From Diphasiastrum complanatum (Eukaryota > Streptophyta > Lycopodiopsida > Lycopodiales > Lycopodiaceae), in the NCBI GenBank assembly GCA_029204225.1, contig CM055095.1, positions 13,732,049 to 13,796,048 of the forward strand: a stretch of DNA of 64,000 nucleotides, read 5' to 3'. Positions within the stretch are counted from its first letter, which is position 1. Every line of letters starts with the position of its first letter. The position numbers and the translations under genes were made by a program. Below the pieces are notes generated by a model, which worked only from the letters and a program-made list of their open reading frames with translations, did no database searches and had not been told where the DNA came from. Positions 29,407 to 42,700 of this stretch are shown piece after piece.

Positions 29407-30237
29407 TGTGCAAAAATTACAAAAAGGACCAAGAGTGGATCCTAATCTGATCCTCAAGAGGGATTGGTTGTCAGATTACTTGATCTATCAATCTACTTCA
29501 GATTAAGATCAATCTAGATCAATTCTAGACACAAAATCCTAACAAGAACAATCATTAATTGAAGGTAAGTATACTTTATGGTTTCACAAGTGTGAAACAC
29601 TGTCTGAGTACGGACTCCAACCTGAAAATCAAGTACACATTGATAGAACCTCAAAACAATCAAAACAAATGTAGACAAACGGAGAGAATCACTCAAAATT
29701 GCTTCCAAAACCAAGATTGGTGTCTCACACTGATTATGGCCAAATGTGGCTCTATATATACAATAAGTGGGAGCTCGTGGTACTGATCATCCCTTTGATC
29801 CCACATGTGTGAAGGTGCTTTGTCATATGGTGATTCATCATGCAAAACTGACACTTGGACAAAACCTTCTATTTTGAGCACTTTTGGTCCATTTTCCTTC
29901 TATATGGAGATCTACTTGAAAATCTTCTAGAAGTCAAAATTCGTCTACTTCAGCTTATTCCACACATGTAGCTGTCCTCTACACATGGGATGTGACACCT
30001 AACCAAAGGATGTGGCTCATGCAAGCAATAGATTGATGACATGTGTCATATGTCTAGAAAACTAGTTTTTGGCCTTTTTAGCCACTAGAACTTGAATTAA
30101 ATCATACGTACAACCTATATGATTATGGTACATGACAAGTACACTATTTTCACATGTGGGAACAGGCTCCACACATGTGTGTTTATCTATATACAAGATT
30201 TTTGGCCTCTACCAAGCTTATTTTTGCATTTTTCACA
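29407..30237 (-). mobile_element. 5' LTR of element B
   Basis: 831 bp, matching 25243-26063 at about 97-98% by eye apart from short indels. It is followed on the minus strand by the primer site at 29395-29406. Confidence 0.92.
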
Positions 30238-33200
30238 TGAGAAGCAGCAATCTATTCTGCTTCTATGGATGAGAGAGCAATAAAGGTTTGCTTATGATTG
30301 TTCCAGGAGATAGGACTGTCATTGAAGAAGAATGTAAATCTTGATGTGGATTTACGAGTACCTATATCTCCTCCCCATCTTGCATCTGAATATCCACTTG
30401 GTTGATGAATATTGTTATTGTCGACTTCTCCATAGCAGATTGCATACATGAGAGAGCCAAGTACCGACTGATATGGACACTCTCTCATTCGCTCCTTTTT
30501 CTTCTTAGTCTGAGGACATTGGTCCTTCGACAATCACAGGCCTGGATCCATTGTTGAGTGAGCTTATTTACAATTAATCATATTGTATCTGATAAGAGTG
30601 TTATGAAGATACCTTTGTTGTCTCTATCTCGATGGATTTGAATTCCTAGATAGTAGTGAGCCTCACCTAGATCGGTCATGTCGAATTTGGAAGACAATAG
30701 TTGCCTAGCATTCTTCACCTAATTGGTATTGTTGCTAAAAAGCAACATGTCATCAACATACAAGGTGATGATAATGAAAGAATGCTGCACTGACTTGAAA
30801 TAGACTTTAGAAATATCGACAGTGCTTGGTTTAAAACCATGTTGGATGAGGAATGTGTTTATACTCTGAAACTAAGCTCTTGTGGATTGTTTTAAGCCAT
30901 AAAGTTCCTTATGGAGTTTACAAACATGATTCTTTGTACCATCAAGAATGTATCCCTCAGGTATCATGTAAATGTCTTTTTCTATAACTCCATTCAGATA
31001 AGATGTCTGTACATCGAGTTGATGTACTTCGAGGTCGTCCACAACAACAAATGATAAGAGGACTCGAATCGATGAATGCTTGAATACTGGATTGAAAGTC
31101 TCATTGTGGTCAATGTTTGGAATATGAGAAAATCCTCTGGCTACTAGTCGGGCCTTCCTTCAGTCAATACTCCTGTCAGCTTTACATTTGATCTTAAAGA
31201 CCCATTTGTAATCGATAAGATTGCCGTTGGCAGGTAGTTTGACCAATGACCATGTCTGGTTCTTGATCAGAGAGGAATACTCTCTGTCCATTGCTTCTCT
31301 CCAGAGATTGGAGTTTGGTTGGCTAAGTGCCTCATCGACAATAGTTCATTTCTGAATTAAAAGACAGGCACACTCGATTCGATCTTCTTGGAGGTGGTGT
31401 CGGCTGATGATCCATTCCTTGGTCGGGTTGTCGTTGAGTAACTACAACATCTTCTTTTGACTTGTTGTCAATCAACTATCAACACGATGGAACTTGAGGC
31501 TCAAATTGTCATGTCAGTGGTAGGTGTCGAAGGTTCGCATGGAACTTTACCCTTGCCTTTGAGGTCGATGAACTAATCCGCGATAAAGACAGTGTCCATG
31601 TTGACTAAAATCTGCTGGGTATCGGGATCGTACAACTTCTAGGTGTTGTCGGAGGAAGTGTAACCAATCAAGATGGTCTTTAGACTTTGGAAGTCGAATT
31701 TCTTCCTCGTCTCCTGTGGGATTTGCGCGTAGGTGATGCAACCAAATACTCGTAGGTTCTTCACTTAAGGCTTAGATCTTGTCCAGATCTCATGGGGTGT
31801 TTTACCTGAAAGGGCCTTGATCAAACATCTCTTCTAGATGCAAGCTGAAGTGGAGACAGTTTCAGCCCAGAAACTCTTTGGTAATGATGTGTGTGTCAGC
31901 ATACATTTGGCTGACTCGACTAGTGTACGATTCTTCCTCTCGGCCAAGCCGTTAGACTGAGGTGAATAGGGAGTGATGAACTCTTGCTCAATGCCTTAGG
32001 CAAAACTCCGTGAATTCAGTAGACATATGCTCTCCACCATTGTCGGACCTCAAGGCTTTGATCCTTTTACCAGTTTCTTTCTTTGCATGCTCCTTGAAAA
32101 TTTTGAAGTAGTTGAAGGCTTCAGATTCATTCTTAATAAAGTACACCATCGTCCTTCTGGAAAATTCATCAATAAAAGTGATAAAATACTTTGCATCCCT
32201 CAATGAAGGATTTTGCATTGGGCCACAAATATTTGTATGTACAATATCTAACAATCCTTTAGCAAGGTGCTGATGGCCTGATCTAAAAGGTTTCCTAGTC
32301 TGCTTACCGACTATACAGTCTTGACAGACATGTAATTCGACTTTCCTATTAGGATAGTCGAGATCAAGAACAATAGATTGCTTAGACATATGTTGTACAG
32401 AAGAATGATTCAAGTGACCAAGTCTATAATGCCAAATTAAACTTTTATTGATCTGTACATAAGTACTGAGAGCCTAACTAGAGGCAGAAAAGCAATGAAT
32501 TAATTTGTACAAGTATCCATGCCTCTTTCCAAGCGCTAGGATCTTGTCTGTCCTATTGACTACTTTACATGGATTTGATTCGAATTCTACGTTGTGTCCT
32601 AAATCTGTAATTCTGCTAACAAGGAGCATTTTTGTAAAAAGATTTGGTATATGAAGGACACTTGAAAGTAGTTTGGATTGATCATTTGCAAAGCGTAATC
32701 TTATTGTACCTTCACGTCTGATAGCTTGTGTGCTATTGTCACCCAGGTGAACAAACTTCATTGTACTGTAAGGCGTATAGGATTCAAAATAGCTGATATG
32801 GCTGGTCATATGTTGAGTGGCTCCGGAATCAAGAAACCAAGAGCTGTTGTTTGATGCTTCTTGATGGCTTGTCATGAATGCATCGTGATCCGCTTCTTGA
32901 TTTGGCTGAGATGGTTCTACAACTGCATTTTCCATTTGATTCGATTGCCCTTTGTTGTTGTTCTTGGCATGTAGTATACGACAATCTTGAATTTCGTGGT
33001 TGGTCCTTTTGTAGTATCTGCAAGACAACTTCTTCTTGGTTGGCAGCCTTGACTGCTCTTGTCGATTGTGTGTCGGCTTCTATTTCAACTTCTGCAGCTT
33101 TGAGCCTCTCTTCTTATGCTTGCTCAACTTTTTATTGGTGTATAAAGTGTGAGAGTTAACAGTAGAGGAACTGGAGGGTTCGTTCCTTCTTGCTTCTTCT

Positions 33201-33918
33201 TGCAACAGCATCGTAATGATTCATGATAGAGTCAGCTTTGGATGTATGGTGATCATCATCACCCAGTTATCATACGATTTTGCCAAGCTTGAAAGCAGTT
33301 TCATTACTGCGATTTGATCGTCTATGACAGATCCGACATCGGCCATTTGCTGTAACAGGTTCTTGAACTGGTTGATGTGATTCTGTAGGGAATCACCATT
33401 TGTCATCTTGAGGGAGAAGAATATTCTCCTAAGATGTAGCTTGGAAGCTATGTCATGCACTTCGTATAGAGTGCTCAAGATGTCTCAGACTTCCTTGGAG
33501 GTCTAAGCATTAGATACATGGCTGATTTGTGTGTCTGAGATGTTGAGGATGATCAGCACGAAGGCCTTGCCATCCTTTAGCTTCCATTGGGAGATTGCAA
33601 CGTCGTCTACTTTGAGTCTTGCCTCTACAACAATGACAACATCATACAATTCTCTAGCCATTAGCACAGTTTTCATCTTAAATTCTCATAGATGGTAATT
33701 AGATCCATCAAGCTTGTCCATGATGGAACTGGTTTTCCCTTGGGAATCCATGTGGAATTTAGTCTAGGTGATAGTAATTTTTGTTAGTGACTTAAGAGTG
33801 AAAATCTAATGCGATTAACAGAACAAGAAAATAATTATCGGATGATAGAATTAGGTTATGTGGGAAGCTTATCAAGCTATGAAAATAGCTCTAATATAGA
33901 GTAGCTTCTGATACAATA

Positions 33919-34690
33919 TGGGCATTAGATATGTTCAAATACCATGTCGGGGAAATGATATATATCTGAATCCGATGAATGGATTGAAGCAAACCAATTG
34001 TGTGTGAGTGTGTGTGATGGGAGCACGGGCACCACCTCTTGGGCTTCACCTGCAGCTAGCATCACCAAGGATTCGAAAGCATGCTTCAACTTGCGTCTGT
34101 CGCATTTTTCAGAAAATGTGAAATGTGTGAAAATCAGTGAATCTATACACACTTGCACATTTTAACCTCTACAAAAAATGTGAAAAATGCGAAAACCTGA
34201 AGAAGAGAAAATGTGCAAATTTCAAAAAACCCAACAAAGTTTTAAGTGTTCAGTTTTTCCAGTCCGCGAACCTGCAACTAAGTTTAAATTGTAAGAGCAA
34301 TGTCCTTTACTCATCAGGCCATCAATACATTTATAAATAGCATTGGCATTCATGCACAGTAGAAACCTAACAAGAATGATCTATTACTCAAGATGTTCTG
34401 GGAAGAGAGTACATAGTTTGCCACATATTTGCGTTCAAGTCTCATAACATTTCTCCTTTCTCTCTTATTCTCTACTTGTATTGTGCTCCTTGTGGGCAAA
34501 TTTATATCCTCTAAAACACTTTCTTCTAAGTCATTCTTGTAAACTAATGGTTACGCTAAACGCTAGTTAGTTGTGGCTGTCATCTTCCGTGGAAAAATAG
34601 ACTATACTTGCAGTTGTCTCTTTCTGTGGGAACAGACTGTGCCACGTGGAAGCATTCAAAGATGAAGGAAAGTGAAGTTCAGTCTTTAAC
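33919..34690 (-). other. LTR-rich interval between two copia elements
   Basis: This should hold the 5' LTR of element A and the 3' LTR of the copia fossil at 34691-35774. The latter begins on the minus strand with TGTTAAAGAC at 34691, directly after the purine tract AAGAGGGAG. The boundary between the two LTRs could not be placed by eye. No gene is seen. Confidence 0.45.
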
Positions 34691-35774
34691 ACTCCCTCTT
34701 GAACTAATCAGCCAATTCCCATATGCTTCCTATGCATCAATTGTCATCTCTCTGGTCTTCACATACTCAATTTGAGTCTCTTTTTTCTACACAAGATCTC
34801 TGATATGATGACATTTGAGTGGTATATGCTTAGTCCTAGAATGGAAGACCGGAGCTTGATTCATGAATATTGCGCTTGTATTGTCCATATACATGACAAT
34901 AGGTTCTACTTGATTTTCCCCAAGTTCGTTTAGTAACTGCCTTAGCCACACAACTTGGTTCGCATTCTTTGATGCTGCAACATACTCAGCTTTGCATGAA
35001 GATTGTGCCACAAGTGTTTGCTTCTTGCAAACCCAGCTTATTGGCCCTCCACACATCATGAAGCATCCACCAGTGACTGATTTATTGTCGTCTTTTGAGA
35101 TTGCCCAAGTAGCGTCACTGTATTTTTGAGAGTGAATTCATCTGGCTTTGAATGAACAATGCCAAAATCTATAATCACTTTGAGATACCGCAAGACTCTC
35201 CTAGCTAGCTCCCAATTATACCTTCTTGGATTGTTAAAGAATTGTGCTAAATCATAAACATGAAAGGCCAAATCTGGTCGAGTACATACATAAGATATAT
35301 TAGAGCTCTGATCAGATTTGGAAAAGGTTATTACACATTTCAAATTCTTCATGTTCAGTCCTTGGACAGTCATTCTTTGAAAGTTTTACTCCAAGCGCCA
35401 TAGGAGTCTCTTTCCCTTTGCATTCAAGCTTTGTTGAGAAATTTTATGTTTCCAATTGTTTCATCCTTGGTGATTTCTACTCCTAGGAATTTCTTAGCAT
35501 CTCCAAGGTCTGTAATTTCAAATCCTTGCCCTATGAGAGCCTTGGTTCATTGTATCATCTCTAAGTCATTTCCAAACATCAGAGTATCATCAACAAATAC
35601 ATCTAAGATTAGAGAACTATCACCTTCAATCTCAATGAAGACCTCACTATCTGAAACAAGTCTTCTAAAACCAATAGAGATCAAAAGTTCACAAATTCTT
35701 TTATGCCAAGCTCTTGCAGCTTGTTTTAACCCATAAATACACTTCTTTAGTTTGCAGGACATGTGATGCCACAA
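34691..35774 (-). mobile_element. Ty1/copia fossil, reverse transcriptase to RNase H end
   Basis: On the minus strand: the reverse transcriptase end with KKCIYGLKQAARAWHKRI (about 35755-35690) and a FVDDTLMFG catalytic block, followed by RNase H with SSCKAEYVAAS and MDNTSAIFMNQAPVFHSRTK (about 35000-34820), then a polypurine tract and LTR start at 34691. The 5' part is missing, and the remainder is broken in a few places. Confidence 0.87.
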
Positions 35775-36449
35775 AATTGCTAAATATTGAATATCAATGT
35801 AAATATGGCATGATATACTCGAATATGAAGATATGAGCTGGATAAATATAAATCATGAAGAGGCCTATATCATTTTTCGAGAATATATCTCCTAAAGACT
35901 TGCCTTGTATTTAAGGACGAGACCTCTAGAAGGAAAACACTGCCTTGGATAGCCTTTACTGGGTCATCTACACGAAATGACTAAATATGAATCAACATAT
36001 TAAACTAGAGTAATTTAAACTCTTAGTTAAATATACCTCTTATGGTATAATTGAACATACATTCAACCTAATTGTTTATAACTAGACCTTTTCACAAGAG
36101 CGACGTACATGTACTGTTTAGAGGTGTGTTTGGTCACTCCATAGAACACATATTGATCACACGCTTCAGTCTCGATCATCGAGAGAGGAAGAGTTTATGT
36201 ATTTGTGAGAGGTTGAAGAAGTGAATAGAGTGTTGAGAATTATTCTCTCTTATCTCTGTTCTCCGCACTGTTGAGTGTGAGTGATCCTGAGTCTACTAGC
36301 AATCTCTACTGCATTATCCTTTGTTGTATGTCCGTAAATATGCTCTAAAAAACTGTCTTAAAACCATCTTATTCATCTGTCGCGAACACTTTCTTTTCGG
36401 CACTCCAATAACGTCTACATTTGGTACAGTCTAGCACAATCATTGATAG
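35775..36449. other. No gene seen; may hold the 5' LTR of the following Ty3 element
   Basis: The end of this stretch (about 36190-36418) is pyrimidine-rich and closes with GTCTACA before TTTGGTAC, as the end of an LTR could. The LTR start was not found. Confidence 0.35.
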
Positions 36450-39251
36450 AATTGTATGTATACATATGAGATGAGCATGAACATAATAACAGAAGACATA
36501 GCTCATGCTTTGGGGCTGACTGACATTCAACCAACACAACAAAATATCAAGTTAGCAGATTCGACGCAACAAAAGCCTGCTGAAAAATTGAAGGATGTCA
36601 CTGTTTACATTCAAGCCAACCCTTTTACAATAAATTTTATAGTTATCAAACCACTTGGTTTGCCATCTTATTCTGTGCTAATTGCATGGCCATGGCTTTA
36701 TCAATCAAATGCAAGTGTTCATTGGAAATCTAGAGAGTTGAGATTTCAAACTGGTGAGACCAATAATCGAGGTAAGCCAACAGAATAAATAATCACTTGG
36801 AGTCGTAACAAATACGAAGGTGAAACTCCTTTGTCTCACACCAGTTTTACCTCAAAAGATTCTTCTTATGCACTAAATATTTTTTCCAATGCATCTGACA
36901 TCGAAGTGCAATATTTCGAATGCTATGATAATACTAACGAAGAAAAATTCTTCGATGCTTGCAACGCTGAAGCGGATGTTTCGGATAAAGAAATAAAAGT
37001 TGCAGACACGAATTCTGAAGAGTCTGATGAAGATTCAAGTGACGAATTTGACAAATCTAAACAAAAATTTGGTAATAAGAACCAGGCTGACAACAAGAAT
37101 ATATCTATGGAGTCAACCATGCGCAAAATTCATGGCCATATCAAGGCTAGTATGACAGAAGGTATCATTCTACCAGATTCTACTGAACTAATTGAACTTG
37201 CATCTGGCAGATTCGTGCATGTGTCAGAATCACTTTGAGAGACGGAATTAGCTGAATTCATGGAATTACTGAAGGAATACCAAGATGTATTTGTTTGGTT
37301 GCTCGACGATTTAAAAGGAATACCTGCAGAATTTGGAGAGCACCATATTGATCTTAAAGAAGATGGTGTACTTGTTCGACAGAGACAATATCATTTCAAT
37401 CCAAAGTACTCCCTCATGGTGAAAGACGAACTCAACAAGCACCTTAAGGCATGTATTATTTATCCTGTCTTAAGTAACGAATGGGTGTCTCCCATTGTTG
37501 TTGTTCCAAAGAAGAAGATTGGCAAAATACGAATATGCCAGGATTTTCGAAAGCTCAATGCTGCCACAAGGAAGGATCATCATCCTTTATCCTTCATCGA
37601 TTCTATCTTAGATCAGGTTGTTGGTCAAGAGCGTTATAGTTTTTGTGACGGTTTCTCTGGTTATTATTAGGTTGGAGTGAGAGAGGAGGATCGTTCAGAT
37701 TGGGCCACTTGTGCCTACAACAAAATGCCCTTTGGTCTTTGCAACGCACCAACGACTTTTTAGCGAGTTATGATGTTAATTTTCGTTGCCTTCCTAAGAA
37801 CTTTTCTTGAAATTTTCATTGATGATTTCTATGTTTATAGTGATATAAAAACACATCTACAGAAGCTGAAACTTACATTGCAACGGTGTCGAGATACTTG
37901 TTTATCGCTTCATCCAGAAAAATGTTTTTTCGGTATGAAAGAAGGAATTTTACTTGGACATAGAATATCAAACAGAGGAATAGAGGTCGATAAAGATAAA
38001 GTCGAGCTTATAAAGAACCTCATGATACCAACAAATCTACGTGAACTAAGAGCTTTTTTTAGGAAATGTCGGCTACTATCGAAGATTTATCCAAAATCAT
38101 GCCTCTATTGCTGCTACTCTTACGCATCTACTCAAAATACAAGTGGAATACTTGTGGATGAATGAACAACAGAAAGTGTTCGAAGAACTTAAGCAGAGGT
38201 TGATCAATGCTGCTATTGGTGTTTGTCTGAGGCAAAAGGACGATCAGAAGAAAGACCATCCATATACTATGCAAGTCGATAGCTAAGTGCCTCGGAGAAA
38301 AATTATTCAGCTACAGAAAGGGAAACACTCGGAATGATTTTTACTGTTAAGAAATTTCGGCATTATTTGCTAGGATATGCTTTCATTTTTCATGTTGATC
38401 ACTATGCTCTAAAGTATCTCGTGAATAAACCAGATTTATCAGGATGAATTGCTTGATGGATTCTACTTTTGCAAGAATTCACTTATCAAATAAAACCTCG
38501 CCAAGGAGAATATCATACGAATGCTGATTATCTATCGCGACTCAGCACCAGAAAAGTTGAAAAACCAATTAATGATGATTTTTCAGACAAAAATCTATTC
38601 GAAATTTCATCTATGAATTCGTTATATTCTAATATCATTACTTATCTTAAGGACCAAATATATCCGGATGGATGTGATTTGGAGAAAAAGACAATTTTTC
38701 AATATAAGGTAGCACCTTATACTATTATTAACAATGTCATGTACAAGCTTGGTGTGGATCAACAACTAAGAAGATGTCTCAAAACCGAAGATATTAAAAA
38801 GGTTGTACAAGTCTTACATTCAGAGGATGCTGGCAAACACGTTGCTTTAAAGAACATTGTTAATAAAATATTGACTGGTGGCCAACTATGTTCAAGGATG
38901 TATCGAATTATATACGTTCGTGTGATCCATGCCAGAGATCTAGAAAGCCAACAAAAGCAACGAATTGGTCGTTGACACCAATCCTACCTCTTGCACCATT
39001 TGAGAAGTGGGGGGATTGACTTTGTCGGTCCAATCAAACTCGTGACTCGACATACTAAGTGTCATTATATTCTTGTTGCAACGGATTATGCTACAAAGAA
39101 CGTTGAAGCAGAAGCGATGAAACGAAACAATGCGAAAACTGTCGCAACATTCTTATTCAAATCTATAATCACAAGATATGGTTGTCCTCTTGAACTAGTT
39201 AGTGACCGTGGTACACATTTTTTAAATGACACAATACGGCTGCTGACATGA
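36450..39251 (+). mobile_element. Ty3/gypsy fossil of Athila/Tat-like type
   Basis: Plus-strand pol in order: aspartic protease remainder (36456-36788), an unusually acidic linker (36831-37238), reverse transcriptase (37260-38165, with [25 protein letters not shown] and FLEIFIDDFYVY), RNase H (about 38200-38540, YLSRLSTRK at its end), and integrase (38700-39251, GGIDFVGPIK, VSDRGTHF). MPFGLCNAP plus FLEIFIDDF resembles the non-chromodomain Athila/Tat branch. It is broken in several places and cut off within integrase at the right, where an unrelated coding scrap begins. Confidence 0.85.
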
Positions 39252-39775
39252 AATGCTCCTCTTGCTTGCCAATGTGAATTTTCCATGCTTTGTGATGACC
39301 AAATACTTAACCTCTCATATTCCTTTGCAAAATAAGTTGCATGATGAAGCAAGATGTCTTGCAAACAAAAGTTCCAATTAGTTGAATTTGGTAACATCAA
39401 TAGAAATAAATATAATCATGAATGAGATTCCATATAATGAAATTGATCAGTACCATGTAATGTGTTACGTGTTCTTCTCCCCAACAATCTCGTACTGATT
39501 TTACAAATGTGGTGCAATGATTTTGCAAAGTCCTCATATCTTCAGATGATAGGTTTTCTTTCCTGATAACACCTATTAGTTTGTCTACGTAATTCCAAAC
39601 TTGTCTCGTTTCCACTCGATTACTTACTTCCAGTGTTCGTGTGGCTTGAACAATTTCTTTCCGAATTTCGTATTTGACACTATATTCTTTGCATGTGTGA
39701 TTGGATAAGAATATTCTTGCTTTAGTTCTTTGCCACCAAACATGATCTGCAACAAACATATAAAAACTCAAATTA
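39246..39775 (-). other. Unidentified coding fragment, possibly DNA-transposon or host derived
   Basis: Two adjacent minus-strand frames read like protein. 39771-39397 contains KARIFLSNHTCKEYSVKYE, then an ENLSSEDMRTLQ helix and WGEEHVTHYM. The next frame (about 39400-39250) contains LLHHATYFAKEYERLSIWSS and MENSHWQARGAFH. The order (helical lead, W.EEHVT.YMH, then WSSQSMEKSHW..R-type block) recalls the C-terminal part of transposase-like proteins in other eukaryotes, but I cannot name the family. The frame change between them could be a short intron or a frameshift. It is not part of either neighbouring Ty3 element. Confidence 0.4.
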
Positions 39776-42700
39776 TGTTTAGTGTGGTAACTAAGGCCTT
39801 CTTGAGTTTGTGGAAAGCCTCAGTGGCTTCAGTTGTCCACTCTAGTTGGATAGTCATCTGGTAGATTAAGCGGGCCAGGTTAGCGAAGTTCAGGGCAAAC
39901 CTTCGATAATAATTACAATGCCCCATAAAGATGTACACTTCACGTATAGTTCCCGGTTCAGGCAATGTAAGTATTATGCGGATCTTGTCGACGTGAGTGG
40001 TGATACCATGCCTTGAAACTACATGGACTAGCACTATGTCGTGCGTGACCAGAAATTGGCATTTGGCCGGGTTTAGGGATATACCGAATAATCAACAATG
40101 GATGAACACTTTCTCTAAGCAAGCTAGATGTTGGGCCCTAGAGGAATGGACACACAAGTTGTCCATGAATATTTAAAAAAACTTTCAAAGAAAATCCTTG
40201 AACGCATAACTCATCACTCGTTGGAAAGTGCTGGGAGCATTGCACAATCCAAATGGCATCACTTTGTAGGCATATATTCCTCACTCAGTGGAGAAGGCAG
40301 TTTTGTGTTGATCTTCTAGGGCTATCTGCACTTGGTTATAGCCACTAAACCCATCTAGAAAACTATAGGCTTCTACTCCGGCTATTCTCTCTAACACATT
40401 TTCCATGAATGGCAAGGAAAAATGGTCCTTGTTGGTTACGGCATTCAGCTTCTTGTAGTCCCACAGATTCTAAGTTTTCCATTTTTCTTAGGTACTACCA
40501 CGATTGGTGATGCCCAATCAGTGCGTTCCATCTTGTAGATGAATCCTAAATCTAGAAGCTTCTTCAATTCCTCTTGGATCAGCTGGGAGTAGTGCGGATT
40601 GGACCTATAAGGCCTACTAACTATGGGTTTTGCACCATCTGCCAGTGGAATGGTGTGAACCACTACATCTGGCGATATGCCCTTCAGCTCAGTGTAATTC
40701 CAAGAAAGACAGTTGCGTACTTGCGGAGAAGTGCTTTGAGATCCTCAAGTTCCTCTCCCTCTACTGATACCATGTGACTTCCCTCTCCTTTCTCAACCAG
40801 ATCTATCTCTTTCATATAGGTAGAACCTTCATAAACATTGGCTCCTTGGGAGGTTTCTTCTAAGGGTTCTCTCTTTGCCCTGGGATAAGCACCACCACTT
40901 CATCCATCTCATAATCCTTGAAGTATTGCAGTACATCATGCGCAGGCTTGGGCTCTTCTATGGCATCCTGGCAAATTTTCTCTTTTAATTCCTGGCCGGT
41001 CATCAACTCGGATTTGATCCCTCGTTTATCGCTCTTAGCCTTCCACTTAGCGATTTTTGACTTATACAGGGGTTTGTGTTCACGGAGTAGGCTGGTGGTT
41101 GGCTGATTGTCGATTCTCATCCTTTTCAGAGCTCGCTCGAGTTTTCTGATGCTCTTGGATGGCTTTATTCCTAGATCGGCGAAGGTGATGGGAGATTTTT
41201 CTTTTGGAGAGCCTCCCAATGGGGGATCCAAAGTGATTGGCTCTTTTTCCTTGGCGTCCGTTGGCAACTCCGATCGTGGATCAGGAGCCGGATCTTTTAC
41301 CATCTTTATGCTATTGTCCCATAACGAGATTTCTAGCTTATAAAGAGCTTCGTCCTCAGCTAGGTCCCAGTCTATACATTCTCGTAAGAGATCATCAACA
41401 GTTATAGGAACACTAGTCGTGGATCCATCGATCATTGTATCCATTCGGCCTACAACAACATTGTCTTGTGGGGCTCTGCGGTTTCGATGAGATCTACGTT
41501 TGCTAGAGGCTCTCGTGGATCTAGTGCTTCTGATTTTTGGTGCAGGCTTGAAACGGTCAGGATCTACATATCAAAGGAAATCCTCATCCTCATACTCTCG
41601 ACCTTCTTCTAGGGTGAACACTTGAAGAACTTCTATTTCTTTTTCATTGCATACTCCTTGTAGTGGTCCTTGGGGTATTACCTCTACGTTGATCACAAAA
41701 AGTGAATAGGAGTTTTGATGGCCTTTACTAGATCTCTTCGTTGATCGTTTTAATCTCTTGATCGGGATATCGTATGACTTCATCAGAAAATGGTTCAACA
41801 GTTGACTTTCGCTTGGGAGATTGCTCATCTGATGAAACATCAAATTGAAGACAATCGATCGTAGCTAGGGCTTCAGTCCAGTTTAGCACATCGGTTTGCG
41901 AATCATCATGTATGATGATCCTCCTCCAACGACGTCCATCGTCTGATTCCTCGTCAGAGTGGATGGTAGTAACAGAGCTCAAAACCATGGCTCGTTGGTC
42001 GGTTGGCTTCGTAATCCAGGTATCAGAATCGATATAACTACAGAATCACGATTTTATAAGATGATGCGATTCTGTCCCCAGTCATGAAGGGCTTGGGATG
42101 TTCTGAGCCAAGGTCTACCTAGCAAGAAGTTGTAGGATTGGGGAGAATCAGGCAAGTCCAAGACTACAAAATATAATTCTAACTACTTTGGTATGCACTT
42201 CGTTGGCTATGCCCAATGGTTTCATGCTAGATTGGTCAGCTAGTCAGATTGTAAAAGGAACACTTACCATACGAGTAAGACCCCATTCGTGATAAAGTTT
42301 GGAGGATATGATGTTCACTCCTGACCCTCCGTCGACTATGGCCGATTCTTTTGGAGACCCCTGACACATAATCAGATTGGTCACATGCTTAGCATCTTTC
42401 TCCCATTCTACACCTACTTGGTGGACTGGTTGTGATCTCCCTACTTCTTTATCTGGCACCAAATTGGTAGGGTGCACCTCCTATCTCTCGTTGTCTGGTA
42501 TGTCTATGTAGGTTTTCAATCCTTCCCGGAGGGTCGGATGAGTTTTGAGTAAGGTGCCTAAGGGCATTCTGACATCACTTCTCAGTAGATCAACTAGGAC
42601 AACAGTGTGATCTTTCTCCTCTTCCTTACTATGGAAAGGGACTTCGAAACCAAAATGATCATTCGCATTTTGTCTGGTTTCACAGATGAGATGTAGTAAC

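Larger units (their letters stand above)
25243..30237 (-). mobile_element. Element B: non-autonomous copia-type LTR retrotransposon nested in element A
   Basis: A complete LTR-bounded insertion with LTRs at 25243-26063 (3') and 29407-30237 (5'), and the 4-bp direct repeat TGAG flanking both ends (25239-25242, 30238-30241). A tRNA-Met-type primer site (TGGTATCAGAGC) adjoins the 5' LTR at 29395-29406. A GAGGAGGAG polypurine tract adjoins the 3' LTR at 26064-26072. The interior (about 3.3 kb) has a gag-like zinc-knuckle frame and a second unfamiliar frame, but no integrase, reverse transcriptase or RNase H domain that I can see. The LTRs differ at roughly 20 positions over about 820 bp by eye (2-3%), so the insertion is fairly young. 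It would depend on another element's enzymes. Confidence 0.88.
24470..33918 (-). mobile_element. Ty1/copia element A (outer element, split by insertion of element B)
   Basis: A copia element in minus orientation. From its 5' side: a primer-site-like sequence near 33903-33915, gag (about 33740-33220), zinc knuckle and protease (33028-32474, DSGATQHMT), integrase (about 32413-31740, SDNGGEH), reverse transcriptase (about 31400-30540), and RNase H (30533-30238 and 25242-24940, DNQSAIAVSASPRFHIEIRYH). A polypurine tract lies at 24913-24940. Element B sits within the RNase H part. The 5' LTR lies somewhere in 33918-34690 but could not be delimited. It is broken in several places and is older than element B. 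Confidence 0.88.
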
